Source of the DNA: Chaetoceros tenuissimus | Taxonomy: Eukaryota > Bacillariophyta > Thalassiosirophyceae > Chaetocerotales > Chaetocerotaceae | Direction: 5' to 3' | NCBI GenBank assembly: GCA_021927905.1 | Contig: BLLK01000025.1 | Location: 248,001 to 312,000, forward strand | DNA length: 64,000 bases | Part shown: positions 11,401 through 22,200 of the stretch, piece by piece | How the letters are laid out: each line of letters begins with the position of its first letter | How positions within the stretch are numbered: position 1 is the first letter of the stretch | Program-made: the position numbers and the translations under genes | The notes under the pieces: generated by a model | Told to the model about the DNA's origin: nothing | Seen by the model: only the letters and a program-made list of their open reading frames with translations | The model's database searches: none

Positions 11401-11888
11401 TTGAGGAAGAAATGTCCGATAGTGATGTCGATGAAGAAAAAGAAATAGATGATGACTATGTTGTTGTGAGCAAAAGTGAAATCAGTGAAGAAGGCCTTGA
11501 AGGTGAAGAAAATGTAGAGACTACTTTGTTGGAGCAGGATAGTGAAAGTGAAGGTAAAGAAGAAGAGTGCGAAGAGGCAAAGAATGAAGATACTCAGATA
11601 GACAATGATGAAAAAGAGGATGATGATGCAGAAGGGGATGATCAAAACTCACCTCAGAAAAGTACGCAATCGGGAGGAACTCTCGAGACTTGTGAATCTC
11701 CAACTACTCAAATTACGTCGCAAACTGCACAAAGTACACAAACGGCTGTCGAGACCGTTCCACAATCGACCACAGCATCGACAATCCAACCAGCTGCAGC
11801 TACACGTGCTGCAACCAATCCACTGCAAAAAGACATGGTGGATCCACACCTAGAAGCAGCAGCGTGTGGATGCTGTACTATTTCCTAG
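8442..11888 (+). CDS. large acidic coiled-coil protein with 32-residue repeats and a C-terminal CaaX box
   Basis: Single exon, 1148 residues. Residues 1-350 are Ser/Asp-rich and probably disordered. Residues ~350-820 are a long charged helix or coiled coil containing about six near-perfect 32-residue repeats (ARIEAEKAAEEERLRIEAEK plus AARIKAEEEEK). Residues 820-1130 are acidic and disordered. The protein ends CGCCTIS: CTIS fits a CaaX farnesylation site, and the cysteines just before it are plausible palmitoylation sites, so membrane tethering of a rod-like scaffold is inferred. The repeat makes the antisense strand open too, which is an artefact. Similar low-complexity helices occur in cytoskeletal and trafficking proteins; no orthologue is claimed. 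Confidence 0.85.
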   Translation: MSTGDDFHECVDIENDEFHSVHSNSSRSNYDFEILDSSIDHGVSDTSVRSSRSGYSSSSPSRSRVSVTMYGNDFKLELTDASGPDSSEYTSNASQASGSYASGSDDDMFEYDAGSTMTGLSGYDDDDGEHHDSDEDSGVEVQLAATTKTASDDDIVQESDRKPVVVSPARSILSGDMNDMRVGMAITEETPPRSNASGIAAAPKARRATTTPSKSLFTGELLTHIEDSQNDQDEGSAGTLSTQDSLLGKTDVRITPSFANESYDDFDAENINAPPSMNRHLNDDDYSYASTLTDSSAGTSDSFYSVMSDMSKIRSLIRGEMESVASSKSAASTGSQSAVNRSLESDAMHMIAETWARIEAEEKAEKAIKQAEEEMKSKLTTSKSAEDFLKEQIAKINQEVDSKVLDEETDEILRAALPDIDMDDEVSFKTSKTSATSNSKPVPEDDMSESEKRQIKMERAEETKKRKAEEEKAIQESVARATVAAATLKKLEGEATVEHAKKEARLKAEKEAAKIKMEEEAAKLKKQEEAARLKAAEDEEKARIAAEEEAARLIEEARIKAEEEEKARIAAEKEAARIKAEEEEKARIEAEKAAEEERLRIEAEKEAARIKAEEEEKARIEAEKAAEEERLRIEAEKEAARIKAEEEEKARIEAEKAAEEERLRIEAEKEAARIKAEEEEKARIEAEKAAEEERLRIEAEKEAARIKAEEEEKARIEAEKAAEEERLRIEAEKEAARIKAEEEEKARIEAEKAAEEERLRIEAEKEAARIKAEEEEKARIEAEKEAARIKAEEEEKARIAAEEEAARIKAEKAEEEERLRIEKEEEAARVHVDEEKETTELSTEDEESKLIEAARIQAAEEEDSHIEEAHGKDDSFYSVDSYTSPSTSPSKRDNTSSPLAGETDDASQEALEPDGDSSNFLNESNANEDTTFDDSQDDIPENSVPLLDGPTNSLVDTLLSSSKEAVADYVTSKKEALPGIADFASQFEEEMSDSDVDEEKEIDDDYVVVSKSEISEEGLEGEENVETTLLEQDSESEGKEEECEEAKNEDTQIDNDEKEDDDAEGDDQNSPQKSTQSGGTLETCESPTTQITSQTAQSTQTAVETVPQSTTASTIQPAAATRAATNPLQKDMVDPHLEAAACGCCTIS
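10197..10772 (+). repeat. 96-bp in-frame tandem repeat, six copies
   Basis: Starts of the unit (gctcgtatcgaggctgaaaa) recur at roughly 10197, 10293, 10389, 10485, 10581 and 10677. Copies differ only by occasional synonymous changes (gag/gaa, aga/agg), indicating recent expansion or gene conversion inside the coiled-coil gene. Confidence 0.85.
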
Positions 11889-11969
11889 ATCAATAGAGTT
11901 AATGTTATAAAGGGGTACATAATCAATTATCTTGTTGTAAGAAATATTATATCCTAAGTACATCTCTTT

Positions 11970-13180
11970 TTAAGCATTTGCAACTTGTTGCTGTGTCATT
12001 CTCTCGACAACCTTTTCTACAACATCACTGGGTCTCATACTTTGAGTAAAACAATCTGCAAGATCACCAGTATCATCATGGAAGTAAATGACAATAGAAT
12101 GATCAACCAAATAATCTCCATCTTCGGTCTCATCTGCTTTCGACACATATACACGATACTTTTTTGCCATTTGTTGAACTTGCTCTGGTGCTCCAGTCAA
12201 GAAAATATATGAAGGATGAAAATCTTTTGCATATTCTTTCAATGCCGTCAATGAATCTCTCGCTGGATCCACCGATACAAAAATAGGTTTAATTTGATCC
12301 GCAAGTTGTGGGTATTCTTCCTTGAGTGTATCCATTACTTGACCAACTTTTACCATTTCCGATGGACAAATATCTGGACAACGAGCAAATCCAAAGTAAA
12401 GCAATGTCCATTTTCCTTCAAATTGTTTATTGGTTACTAAATTTCCTTCAAGGTCTACCAGCGACCATTCGCCTCCAATGGCTGGTTTTCCAGCTATTAA
12501 AAAGAGAAAGAAAAAAGGTTAGAGCAGATACAATTTGAATAAAAACGATAGACGCATATCTTGTAGATATTATTCTGGATGCCTGGCTCTTTTCCATTCC
12601 CTTCATATGTTTATACTCTTGACGACAAATAGATAATGAAACCTTTGCAATTCTACTCGCACACCTTCTCATCAATTCATCTGTCATAGTCATTGTTTTG
12701 GAACATAAACGACGCACCTCCTCCAAAGGCGTCTTCGACTGGGAACCAACCAGACTTTGTGTGTACAAATTTTCGTTTCGCAAAAAATTCTGGATTCGGA
12801 CTCCAGCCTGACTCACTTGATACCTATACGAATCATTCAAGAGACAAAGTCAGTCAGTTAATTCATGCAAAAAATATGGAAAAAGATGAGGCAACCCTTT
12901 CATTTCTAAAAGCACGACTTACAATTTTTCCTAAAGCCTGTTCCAAGCGCCTCTCTCGTTCAATCTGATAATAACTAACAGCACTTGCAGCTGCAACAGT
13001 TACCAATCCCAAAGCTGTCCAACTGACAGGTCCTCGGGGGATCATACTGCTGGTGGTGTTGGATTCACCTGAAGATCCACTGCCTGCCGTTGTCTTTGCA
13101 TATTTCTTGCTAGAAAATTGACGGCGGCTGTAGGATGCGAAGCGAGTTGTTATTCTTGATGATTGAAGGGAACGAATCAT
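11970..13180 (-). CDS. SCO1: SCO1-like mitochondrial copper chaperone for cytochrome c oxidase
   Basis: Three exons on the minus strand: 12923..13180, 12718..12823, 11970..12493; 295 residues. Introns at phases 0 and 1 (GTAAGT...TATAG; GTGCGT...AATAG) join LEQALGKI to VSSESGW and EDAFGG to AGKPAIGG, which gives a continuous SCO1 alignment. Residues 1-45 are a basic mitochondrial presequence, residues ~52-70 an inner-membrane anchor, then the intermembrane-space thioredoxin fold. The copper ligands are present: C160 and C164 in CPDIC and H253 in VDHS. SCO1 delivers copper to the CuA site of COX2. The length matches yeast and animal homologues. The gene converges on the coiled-coil gene with an 81-bp gap. 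Confidence 0.92.
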
Positions 13181-13703
13181 TTTGATTTGATGATAGGATT
13201 CAATGAATAGACCACAACTATGCAAATAAGTAATAACATTCAACACGAAGATGTGGTTTTGAAGAAAAGAAGAAAGAAACTGTGAGTAAAAGCGATAGAA
13301 AGGGGGTGGAAAGAAGAAGACTATAAAATGATGAAATGAAAACGAAAAAACTTTTTTATCACTTTTTTCTGCTTTGTTGGAGTATATGAAAGCTTGAAGC
13401 AATTTATGCTATGTACAAATAGATGAGATATGTTTATAAATAAAACCTCAGTATTTGTATTCTGTATGATTTTTATAACTAAAACTATATTAGAGCTTGG
13501 ACTTGCATCGATAGCGTCAAGCGATAGCACTTTAATAGAGTGCAAGCTCTTTTTGTATTACAATATTCTTCCTCGAGATTTCATATGAGATATACTATAA
13601 ATTGATCATTGCCATTGTGTAGATATACACAGTTCTCCCATGTTGTCATTCAAGCAACGACAGTACCATTCATACTATTTCATATCATCTTCCTCCTCGC
13701 AGT
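13181..13703. other. intergenic, no gene seen
   Basis: Spacer between the start of SCO1 and the end of the SERF-like gene, both on the minus strand. It is AT-rich with pyrimidine runs. No open frame has coding character and no repeat or RNA gene was recognised. It should contain the SCO1 promoter. Confidence 0.45.
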
Positions 13704-14092
13704 TTATTTCTTTTTCTTTGGATTCAATCCAGCATTCAATAAATCGTCTAGACCAGCGTCATCCTTTTTCATTCCCTTTTTTCGAACAACTTTTGTAGTT
13801 ACATTTTTGGCAGCCTCTTCTTCAGCTTTCTTTTGAGCAGCCTTTTTGGCAATTTTTGCTTCGAGTGCTGCCTTGTCACTTGCATTTCTAGACAATGGAT
13901 CTCCACCCTTTATAATATAATATGTTAGAATGAACCATTTATGATTGCAACATTCATATTTTGCAACCAGCCAGCCACACAAAACATAGTGATTCTTGTG
14001 TATTTGCTCACCTTTGCGTTATTTTTCGCCTTTTGCAGTTGTTTTGCCTGATTCTTTGCTCTATCGCGATCACGCTTATCTCCCCTTGACAT
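13704..14092 (-). CDS. SERF/4F5-like small basic protein
   Basis: Exons 14012..14092 and 13704..13907 on the minus strand, 94 residues; the 104-bp phase-0 intron (GTGAGC...AAAG) lies after NNAK. The N-terminus MSRGDKRDRDRAKNQAKQ and the following KGGDPLSR are typical of the SERF/4F5 family, short Lys-rich proteins that in animals and yeast bind nucleic acid and modify amyloid aggregation. The helix rich in Ala, Lys and Glu and the terminal KKKK fit. The ATG at 14092 is supported because it supplies the family's conserved first 20 residues. Confidence 0.8.
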
Positions 14093-14568
14093 TTTTCTAC
14101 TTGAGATTGAGATTCTTCAATTACTATAGTTTGCTTTCAATAATAGACAATGGCGTAAAATAAAGATGAAACTCAATTTTAGGTACATGGAGTTACATGA
14201 GTAGTACGTGTATGACTTGAGAGATCATAACCACAAAAAAAATTTGTGGAGCACGCTAATACAAAATGTTTAGAGTACGTATGTAAATTAACCCCTTTCC
14301 CCTTTAGTTTTCCTTCTCGTGTACTTACGTACGTACTTGATTACCAGTCGTATTTGAAGGGAGAAGTTTGGAGAGAACCGAGAGAACGAGAGGCTGCGAG
14401 AGAGGACTATTTTTCTGCAGAAAAAAAATAATAATCGTCCAATTAAAACCAATCATAAGAAGGTAGACGTGAGCAATATGGCGGAAACAATTGGGACTTT
14501 AAAACGAATGTACATAGTACAAATATGTGGAGCATCTATGTAAACTCAAACTTGAAGATATCGAATAT
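14093..14568. other. divergent intergenic region
   Basis: Lies between the SERF-like gene (minus) and a small plus-strand gene, so it should hold two promoters. Two CCAAT-type boxes occur at 14438-14453 (gtccaattaaaaccaat). A tacgtacgtact tract lies near 14325. No gene was recognised; a short open frame at 14246..14431 has no coding character. Confidence 0.4.
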
Positions 14569-14874
14569 ATGAATGAGAACGAATTCAGCTATAGATATGA
14601 TAGTGAACAAGATTCGCAGCAAGAAAGTCATGAGGAAAGAAGTCATGAGGAAAGAAGTCATGATTCTAGTCATTCCTCCCTTAGAATCAGTTCAGGAGTG
14701 AATAGTCCAAGTTCTAAAAATCGCGATTCAGCATTAGAATGCATTCAAGAAGAAGGTGAAAACTTTTCCGACTATGAGTATTCCCGTCAAGATGACATTA
14801 CTTACTTTAAACGCGTTTTGAAAATGATGGATGGTGATGTCGAAATCAGCTTTTCCAAAGATGATTATCAATGA
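14569..14874 (+). CDS. small acidic Ser/Glu-rich protein, unknown
   Basis: From ATG 14569 the frame gives 101 residues (MNENEFSYRYDSEQ...). The frame is open upstream but has no ATG there. It contains a 15-nt tandem repeat encoding SHEER twice, then SHDSSHSS. The second half (DDITYFKRVLKMMDGDVEIS) looks like a short folded segment. No known domain was recognised. It could be a regulatory or intrinsically disordered protein. Confidence 0.45.
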   Translation: MNENEFSYRYDSEQDSQQESHEERSHEERSHDSSHSSLRISSGVNSPSSKNRDSALECIQEEGENFSDYEYSRQDDITYFKRVLKMMDGDVEISFSKDDYQ

Positions 14875-14973
14875 AGCGGTGGGGAAGTCATTGCCATAAT
14901 GGCTCCCTCACGGATATTCTAAATTTGTGTACATTTTTATACTTAACTATTTCAACATTCTTTGAGATAGAAG

Positions 14974-15720
14974 TCACTTTTTTAACTTTGCCAGTATCTT
15001 CTTTTGAGCTTCCGTCAATTCCTTCTTCTTGGATCGATCTTTACTCTTTGTAGCACGAGTCTTGGAATCTTTTCCAGATGGATTATTCTTGAGATCCCAA
15101 CTCACCTTCTCGTCAATCCCTGCTGCAAATCGAGCCTCGGTCAAGACATCACAGGGCACAATATCCTCGAGACTATCTGTATTCCAACCAGTGTTCTCTT
15201 GTTCTTGAGAAGTATTACCAGTCCCAATCAAATTCGAACCAGTTTTTGCAAGACGATTGATCCACTTTGGAAACTTATCTAAATGTGGCTCCTTCTCCAT
15301 CAAATCATCACCAATGACCAATGAATATCCCAGCGTTTCTGAAAAATGATTGCAATTTCTATGTACCAAGTGATACCCTCTATTTGTAAAATATTTGGAT
15401 CGTAAATTGTTGATACAGGAATTGATCACTGCTGTAAGTGTATCTCCTCCATGATGAAGATTGACTTGTCCTAGACAAATGGATTCTTTGAAAGAAGCGT
15501 GTTGAGGTACATGCATATGTTTATTGTTTGAGTTTGATTTCGCAATTCCACCCACACCATAGGTATAGCAGCAGTTATTGACTTCGATGGAGGTGTGATA
15601 AGTTCCTAGACCAGCCATTGGCAAAAGACGTGAGAAAAAGGAAGAAATTGAAGATTGCCCCTCTGGATTGTGAAACTCGTAGATGTTGAGAATAACGTCT
15701 CCCCCGATACTGCTTGACAT
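14974..15720 (-). CDS. PPPDE/DeSI-type cysteine peptidase (deSUMOylating or deubiquitinating isopeptidase)
   Basis: Single exon, 248 residues. The PPPDE dyad is visible: H42 in GTYHTSIEV and C123 in HRNCNHFSE, with VYTYG-like and GY-LV-RNCNHF blocks in family order. DeSI/PPPDE enzymes remove SUMO or ubiquitin from target proteins. The conserved catalytic domain spans residues ~8-150; after a linker, the C-terminus is strongly basic (DSKTRATKSKDRSKKK) and might be a nuclear or nucleolar signal. Which modifier it cleaves cannot be read from the sequence. Confidence 0.88.
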   Translation of the reverse strand: MSSSIGGDVILNIYEFHNPEGQSSISSFFSRLLPMAGLGTYHTSIEVNNCCYTYGVGGIAKSNSNNKHMHVPQHASFKESICLGQVNLHHGGDTLTAVINSCINNLRSKYFTNRGYHLVHRNCNHFSETLGYSLVIGDDLMEKEPHLDKFPKWINRLAKTGSNLIGTGNTSQEQENTGWNTDSLEDIVPCDVLTEARFAAGIDEKVSWDLKNNPSGKDSKTRATKSKDRSKKKELTEAQKKILAKLKK

Positions 15721-16235
15721 GTTGATACTTCTATTAGTCGGCTTTGAATGAGATGACAGTCTAGCGTTGATGAAGCACGAGTAGCGAGAAATAAATGTTC
15801 CTGTGTTGTTCTGTTGTTCTTTTGTTTGTTTTTTCCATGTTTATTCTACATGCATTCAACGCTCTTTTACCCGCTAGAGGTCCTCTCACTTTTTGCACAA
15901 CGAAATCATCTGAATAGAATGAAAATGATGAAAATGATGAAAATGATGAAAATGGAAAAACAATAGAAATACGTGTGATCAAAATAATTAAAATAAGCCA
16001 CATGTCATCTCGTTAGCTTGAAGCTCGAAATTTAAAGTCTATGTACCTATATTTATTTATATTTACTTTCATAGTTTGACTTGTCATTGTTATGTGGCTA
16101 TCTAGACCCTACTAAATAGCTTTCCATCTGTCAAAAAGAGTTCGACCGATTTTGAATTATTTACATTACCCATTCTACTTTCACTTCTTCCGCAGCTATT
16201 AAACTCTCAATAGCTAGTAAATCTGATTAAGAATC
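15721..16235. other. divergent intergenic region
   Basis: Separates the PPPDE peptidase gene (minus) from the ankyrin/helicase gene (plus). It includes a 9-bp simple repeat (gaaaatgat x4) at about 15917-15955. No gene was recognised. Confidence 0.45.
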
Positions 16236-19200
16236 ATGGGAAAGAAGAGCAGAAAGAAAGTTGGAAAAAAAGAGCATCAAGAGCGTATGAAAGCTCGGGC
16301 TGAAAAACGAGAGGAACAACTTATCCAAGCTGAAGAAGAATATGAGGCAGATCAGGATAATCTTCCCATGTATGGTGGTAAACCTCGCGAATTTATTGAT
16401 GGAGACTATGTCAGGTACTACGAAGGAAAGAATGGTTCTGTCCGTAGAGGAGTTATTTCAGATTATTTCAAAGATGGAAAGAAGATTGAAGACTATTTCA
16501 CATTTAAAGCGTATGATTCTGATGTCAGTGAATGTGTCAGTGTAAACGATATCTACACTGATATTGGGGGGATGGTACTGAGATTTCAGGTAGGGATGAA
16601 GGTTAGGTGTCGCTCTGAAGAAACTCATAACCAATGGATACCATGTATCATCAAGGAATTATGGCCGAAACCTGACGAAGGAGTTAGCAATCGTAGCGTG
16701 GAAGAAAATGCATATCCGATGTATCTTTGCCAATCATATTTTGTAGAAGATTACCAAATGATGATTTACAATGACACAGATGATTATATCAGAGAAATTC
16801 CTGGACCGACAAGATTGCAAATTGGAGATCAAGTAGTTTTCAATTCAGCATTGGCGGAAAGTATTAAAAATTCACATAGGCATTTCAATGGTGGATGGAT
16901 GAATGGTAAAATTGTAAAAATCAATCCTAGGGATGAATTGTGGATGAAAAATAAAAGATCGAGTACATATGTTGGTAGATACAAATGCTCATTCAGACAC
17001 AGAGAGAAGGTTCATAACTGCTACATCCTGGAGGACAATGATGAATACATTTCTCAAAGTGATCCGCGGACAAGATTGTTTGATGCGATAGAGCAAGGCT
17101 GTAGCTATGATCATATATGTTATTTGGTTGATGAATTTGGCATTGACGTATCTATATTTCAGGACTTGTTTATATCAAAAACTCTCGAACATGCGAGCTA
17201 TGATGCTTTATGGTGGGCACAGGAGCACCTCTCTATACCAGATTTATCAAAGATCCAAGAATGGTTTGAAGATGAAGACGATGTTGATGCCGACTTTATG
17301 CGACAGAAGCTTGGTGAGTCGCCAAATGTCCTTAGGTTCATGCAAAAGGCAGTGGAAGTAGAGTTAGACAATAGATGTAATGAAAGGTGGGATAGTGAAG
17401 AGAAGAAAGGACTGGAGGATGTAATTGCATTATTTGGAAGATATACACGGGGAGATAAAATGCCTCCTTTTCTGCAGGGCATCATTATGAGTGGAAATAT
17501 CTTAGCTCTTGATTTTGCATTATCATCTATTGGATTAGGAAGTGTTTACTCTTTTTCTTGTAAATCCATAGGAGAAGATAGTAAAAACATGACAAATTTC
17601 ATTAAGGATTATGTTGACGGAAAGGATGGAATGAAAATGAAGTTTATTGCAGAAAAATTTTCTACTTTCATGTTCCAATGTTCTTCGGACTTTCGTCCTA
17701 ATTCGTTGAAAAAGAAGAAGGAGAAGAAGGATTACCATTCTTCTTTGAGGATGCTTGTCAAACTCCATTTGCGCTTCGAATGGGACTTCCTTGTTAGAAA
17801 TATGGCATTTGTAGATAGACATCAATATAAATATGGAAATAGAGTGAAAAGGGAGATACTGTGTCTTGCAAGAGATGGAGAATACGAAGTCTTTCGGGCT
17901 ATAATCGAAGAGGATGAAAACTTTTTGCATTACGAATTGGAAAGTTTAGATGTATGCAGGGGGCAAGACAATGGCGAGTTTGTTCAGGAAGAACTAAGAG
18001 ACAAAAATGTCACAGTAGAAACAGGATTTTACAAACGCAGACAACGCGAGCGAATGGGTTTGGTTGATTTACTTGTGATTGGAAGGTTCAAAGATGATTA
18101 TTTCAAACGGGGTGATTTTTGTCATTATGATAGGGTTTTGGCACGTTTTCTTCACACGAGCGATAATATAGCCGACGAGTGGGTTGCATGTATGAAAGCT
18201 GAAGTCACTCGACTTAGTCAGAAAGAGAATTATTCATCACACAGTTCTCCAGCAAAAACATTTTCCATGCGCATTAAACAATTCGAAGACGATGAAACGC
18301 TTGAAGGCCGAGTTCAGATTTTAGAATATCTCACCACGGAGAAACAATTTAAACCACCAAGTCCAATTGTCACTATCTTTTCAAGACAATGTGGCATTTT
18401 ACGTTGGCTCAAAGTCCGTGGTTACTTGACAGATAAGCAGTTTTGCCTCCAAGATCTTAAAGAGTATCTTTCTTATTTTGGTCAAAGGGAATGGCTGGTA
18501 GATTTGCGTCTGGACGAAGCTACAACTTTACAGCAATATTATTTTTGCTTGTGCATTGCTACTGTGCATTATGATGACTTTCAAAGCCTAGTATGGTTGA
18601 TTAGAGAGTTTGGTGTCAAGAAACTTCAACTTGACAAAGAGCGACCACTCAACATTCTGCATTTAGCTGCATATTTTGGACGCAAAGAGATTATTTATTA
18701 TCTACGAACTCTAGATACGTGGCAACTATGGTTAAATCAACCTGTAAAGAGAGGTAAATTCAAGGGGATGTACGCCGCACATGTTGCTGTTTCAGAAGGT
18801 CATCTAGACCTTGTCAAATTAATGATCAATGACGGATGTCCACAAGTGGATGTTAATAAAAAATCCATGCATGATTATGCATCTCAATCCAACTATGATT
18901 TCGTCGTGGAATGGGGCATGCAAGAAGAGATTGAAAGAGAGGAACACAAATTACTTGATGCTGACGCAAGTCGATTCCTTCAAATGCTTCAATCCTCAGA
19001 TGTGGATACAGTTAGCTTGAAAGCCTTCTTCATGCAATCGAAGTGCCTGGATCCGATGTCATGGTTAGCATGCGATCACCTTGATAAATTTCGGGAATAT
19101 GTCGCATATTTCTATGAGGCTGCAACGTTTGAGTTTTCGATTTGGTTTTGTACTAGAATACTCCTCGAAGTAAGAAACACGATTAACATACCAAAAATAA

Positions 19201-22200
19201 CAGGCAGGTTGGGAATTGATGATAATGATGATCAAATGAATAATTGGATAAATAGTGATTGGGTAAACGAGGAAAGAATTTCATGTGACAATCACATAGA
19301 ATGTGCAGATGGCCTTCACGACCCTCTTCAAATTCTCAGTTGTGTTCAGTCAAGTGAATTGAAAAGCAAAGTTGGACATTCCTTGATGCAGATAGAGAGA
19401 TTATCATGTATCGACATTCAGATCAGAGCAGAGTTTAAACGCCTTATTACTACATGTAACAGTGCGAATAAATTGTCTGCGTTCACTGAGACTATGTTCC
19501 AGATCTTTGACAGACTTCAGAGAGACGATCATACTTCAAGCCCTTTCTCATATGGTCCAATCACAGTCGATAAAAGAATCAACCTCGATTATGATTTCCT
19601 TTTAGAGAAAACTTTCTATAAAGACGGCAAGAAATATGAATCTCTATTGAATGAAGCATTTCTAGGATCTTCGTTTGAACTTGGGGAATGGATGCCAATG
19701 TATCAAATTCTCATTTTTTTCAGTGATATCTCTACGCTACGATACTGTCTTCTTCATAACGATGGGTTGAATTCAGCTATCGAACTTCGAATGATATATT
19801 TAGCCACTGTGATAAATCGTAGAGATATCTTTGATATGTTTCTCGAGAGTGACAGTGATTTGAAATTCACACTTCCCCTTAGAGATCGACTATGGGTTGT
19901 AACTTTATGTGCCGCTGAAAGGGGAGATTACCAAGACATGAAGTTATATCTCAGAGATAATTATCACTTGCCAGACCCATTATTGACTCATTTTGATGAA
20001 ATTTTAGAACATCCAGAAAGATTTCGAGGTATTGATTTTGACGCATTGCAGAATCTGGATTCGTTGGATATCTTGCTTTCAGAGTCTGATGCCAAAAGTC
20101 ATATTGCATCTTTATCTTTATTTTTAGTGAATGGTTTTTTGAACCGTTCTTCTTCCGAAAGTAATTCAAAAAGTGTTACTACTGCATTCCTACATGTTGC
20201 AAGATCGTATAAATACGAGAGTCGACATTTGCTATTAGCAGCCTATTGCTGCTTGGATAGAGCTAAGTATTATCACAAATTACAACGACTTTTGAGAGGC
20301 TTCACGAATCTAATTAAATCTTTACCAAATGATAATTTTGGAAAAGTAGAGATTAGAATCATAAAGAAAGTGTGCATTAGCTTACTCTCTTGCTTAAGCT
20401 TAGACGATGATCAACGCATTGCGATAAGACAATGTCTAGAACTAGCAATTACTTTTGGGGTCGATGTCGTTCATGGAAAAGAATTCGAGAAGGATTCGCA
20501 TCGTTTCAATAGAATTGTTACATCTGTACTGAAGGAGTTCAAGGATCGACAACGAATTATGTCTAAAAGATTCGACGGGATCAAGACCGGTTCTGCTCTG
20601 TCCAAAGTAAAAGATGATTTACAGGCTGGAAGAATTGATCTGAATGCAGTTGATGAAGGCGGAATGTTTCTCGTACACATTGCGTCTGCTTACGACCGCG
20701 TCGATATACTGGACTTTCTATATGAAGAATTGGATCCACGGTGTCTGAAAAAATTAGACAAGCAAGGAAGAACCGCTTTAGAGATTGCCGAATCTGCTAA
20801 AGCTGTCAATGCCATCACCTGGATCAAGAAGCACCTTGCTGCTGAAGTAATTTCTGGTTTTGTGAAATCAAGATACCATGTTTGGAAGGCTCAGAAATTC
20901 CTCAAAACATGTCTTCATGGCTTCAAAACACTACAAGCCCTCTTTCGGGGGCGAAAAGTTCGGAGAGAAATAAAGACTCGACTGATCATGAATATAGAGA
21001 GTTCACACCGCTTCCAAATGATATGGGCACAATGTATCCAATTATTTCTGACCTTGAGATACAAAGAGAAACAAACATGGAATTCAATTCGTGTAAATCT
21101 GGTTGACTTTGCACAAGCTTTTGATTTCGATGATAATGATCAAGATGACCTTGCTGACACTATGGAAAGACTTGATATTGCTACGGCTGTTGCTCTGGAC
21201 ACAGAAGAAGTACTAGACTTGAAATCTATAACATGCAATGAAGGGGAAGAAACTACATCATACACTGGTGATGAGCAAATTGTTATACCCAGTGAAAGTG
21301 ACAACACCAAATCTTGCATCAATATACAGTACACAAGCCATGTCGCCAAATGGCTTAAGCAGGGAGATCGCAAGTATCGGGATTTCTTCGTACGCCGAAT
21401 CACACAATTATCCAAAGGTGAACGAAGTAGAATTCTTGCCAAGAGGCTCACAGGAAGCAAGATGACTATATTTGAGACGTATCTTGAACAGAAGTCAGGT
21501 TTCAGAATCTTGTGGACAGAGGAAGGAGACAATATATTGGTTTGGTACGTAGCCAAACATGACCAAGTCTCGCGTCTGATGAGTCGTATAGATGCTTCAC
21601 AGTCAAGAAGTGAGCGACAACTAGTGTCAGCAAAGACACTATTGGAAGAAAACACAGCTTGTGAGGAGGAAAGCGCAAGCAACATGGAGAGGATAGTACT
21701 TGATCCTCTATCAAATGTGCCGCTGAAAGTGTATGAGATACCAGTACATGAGATCGCTACAATTGCAGAAGAAGATTGGGCACCTAATCTGAGACTGACT
21801 GATGAAGAAAGAGCTGTAGTAGAAACAAAGGGGACAGTATTGTTGTTAGGAAGGAGTGGAACTGGTACGTTTGCTTGTATGAACTATTGTTATTACTACC
21901 ATGTATTCGCATTATGGCTTTTACTGACGAAACTACACATTCACTTTCACAGGCAAGACAGTTTGTATTTGTAATCGTATAGATTATGACCGCAGGCAAA
22001 ATTCACTCGATTCATCTTTCACTCAATTGTTCATTTCACGGTCTCAAAAACTGTGCAAATATGTGTCTGAGACAATTGGTACATCTGACAACACAACCTT
22101 CAGCACTTTTGATGATTTGCTTTCAACTTTATCAAATCAACTACCAAAGGTAACAAACATCAGAGATACTTACCACAACTTCAACTACATGTCTTTTGAT

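Noticed and set aside
11394-11645. 83-codon minus-strand frame rich in Phe/Ile
   Set aside because: Antisense to the acidic region of the coiled-coil gene (GAA/GAT codons read as TTC/ATC).
14246-14431. 61-codon plus-strand frame
   Set aside because: Lies in a divergent promoter region with no codon bias or homology.
15761-16003. 80-codon minus-strand frame
   Set aside because: Consists mainly of a translated 'gaaaatgat' simple repeat (Phe/Ser runs).
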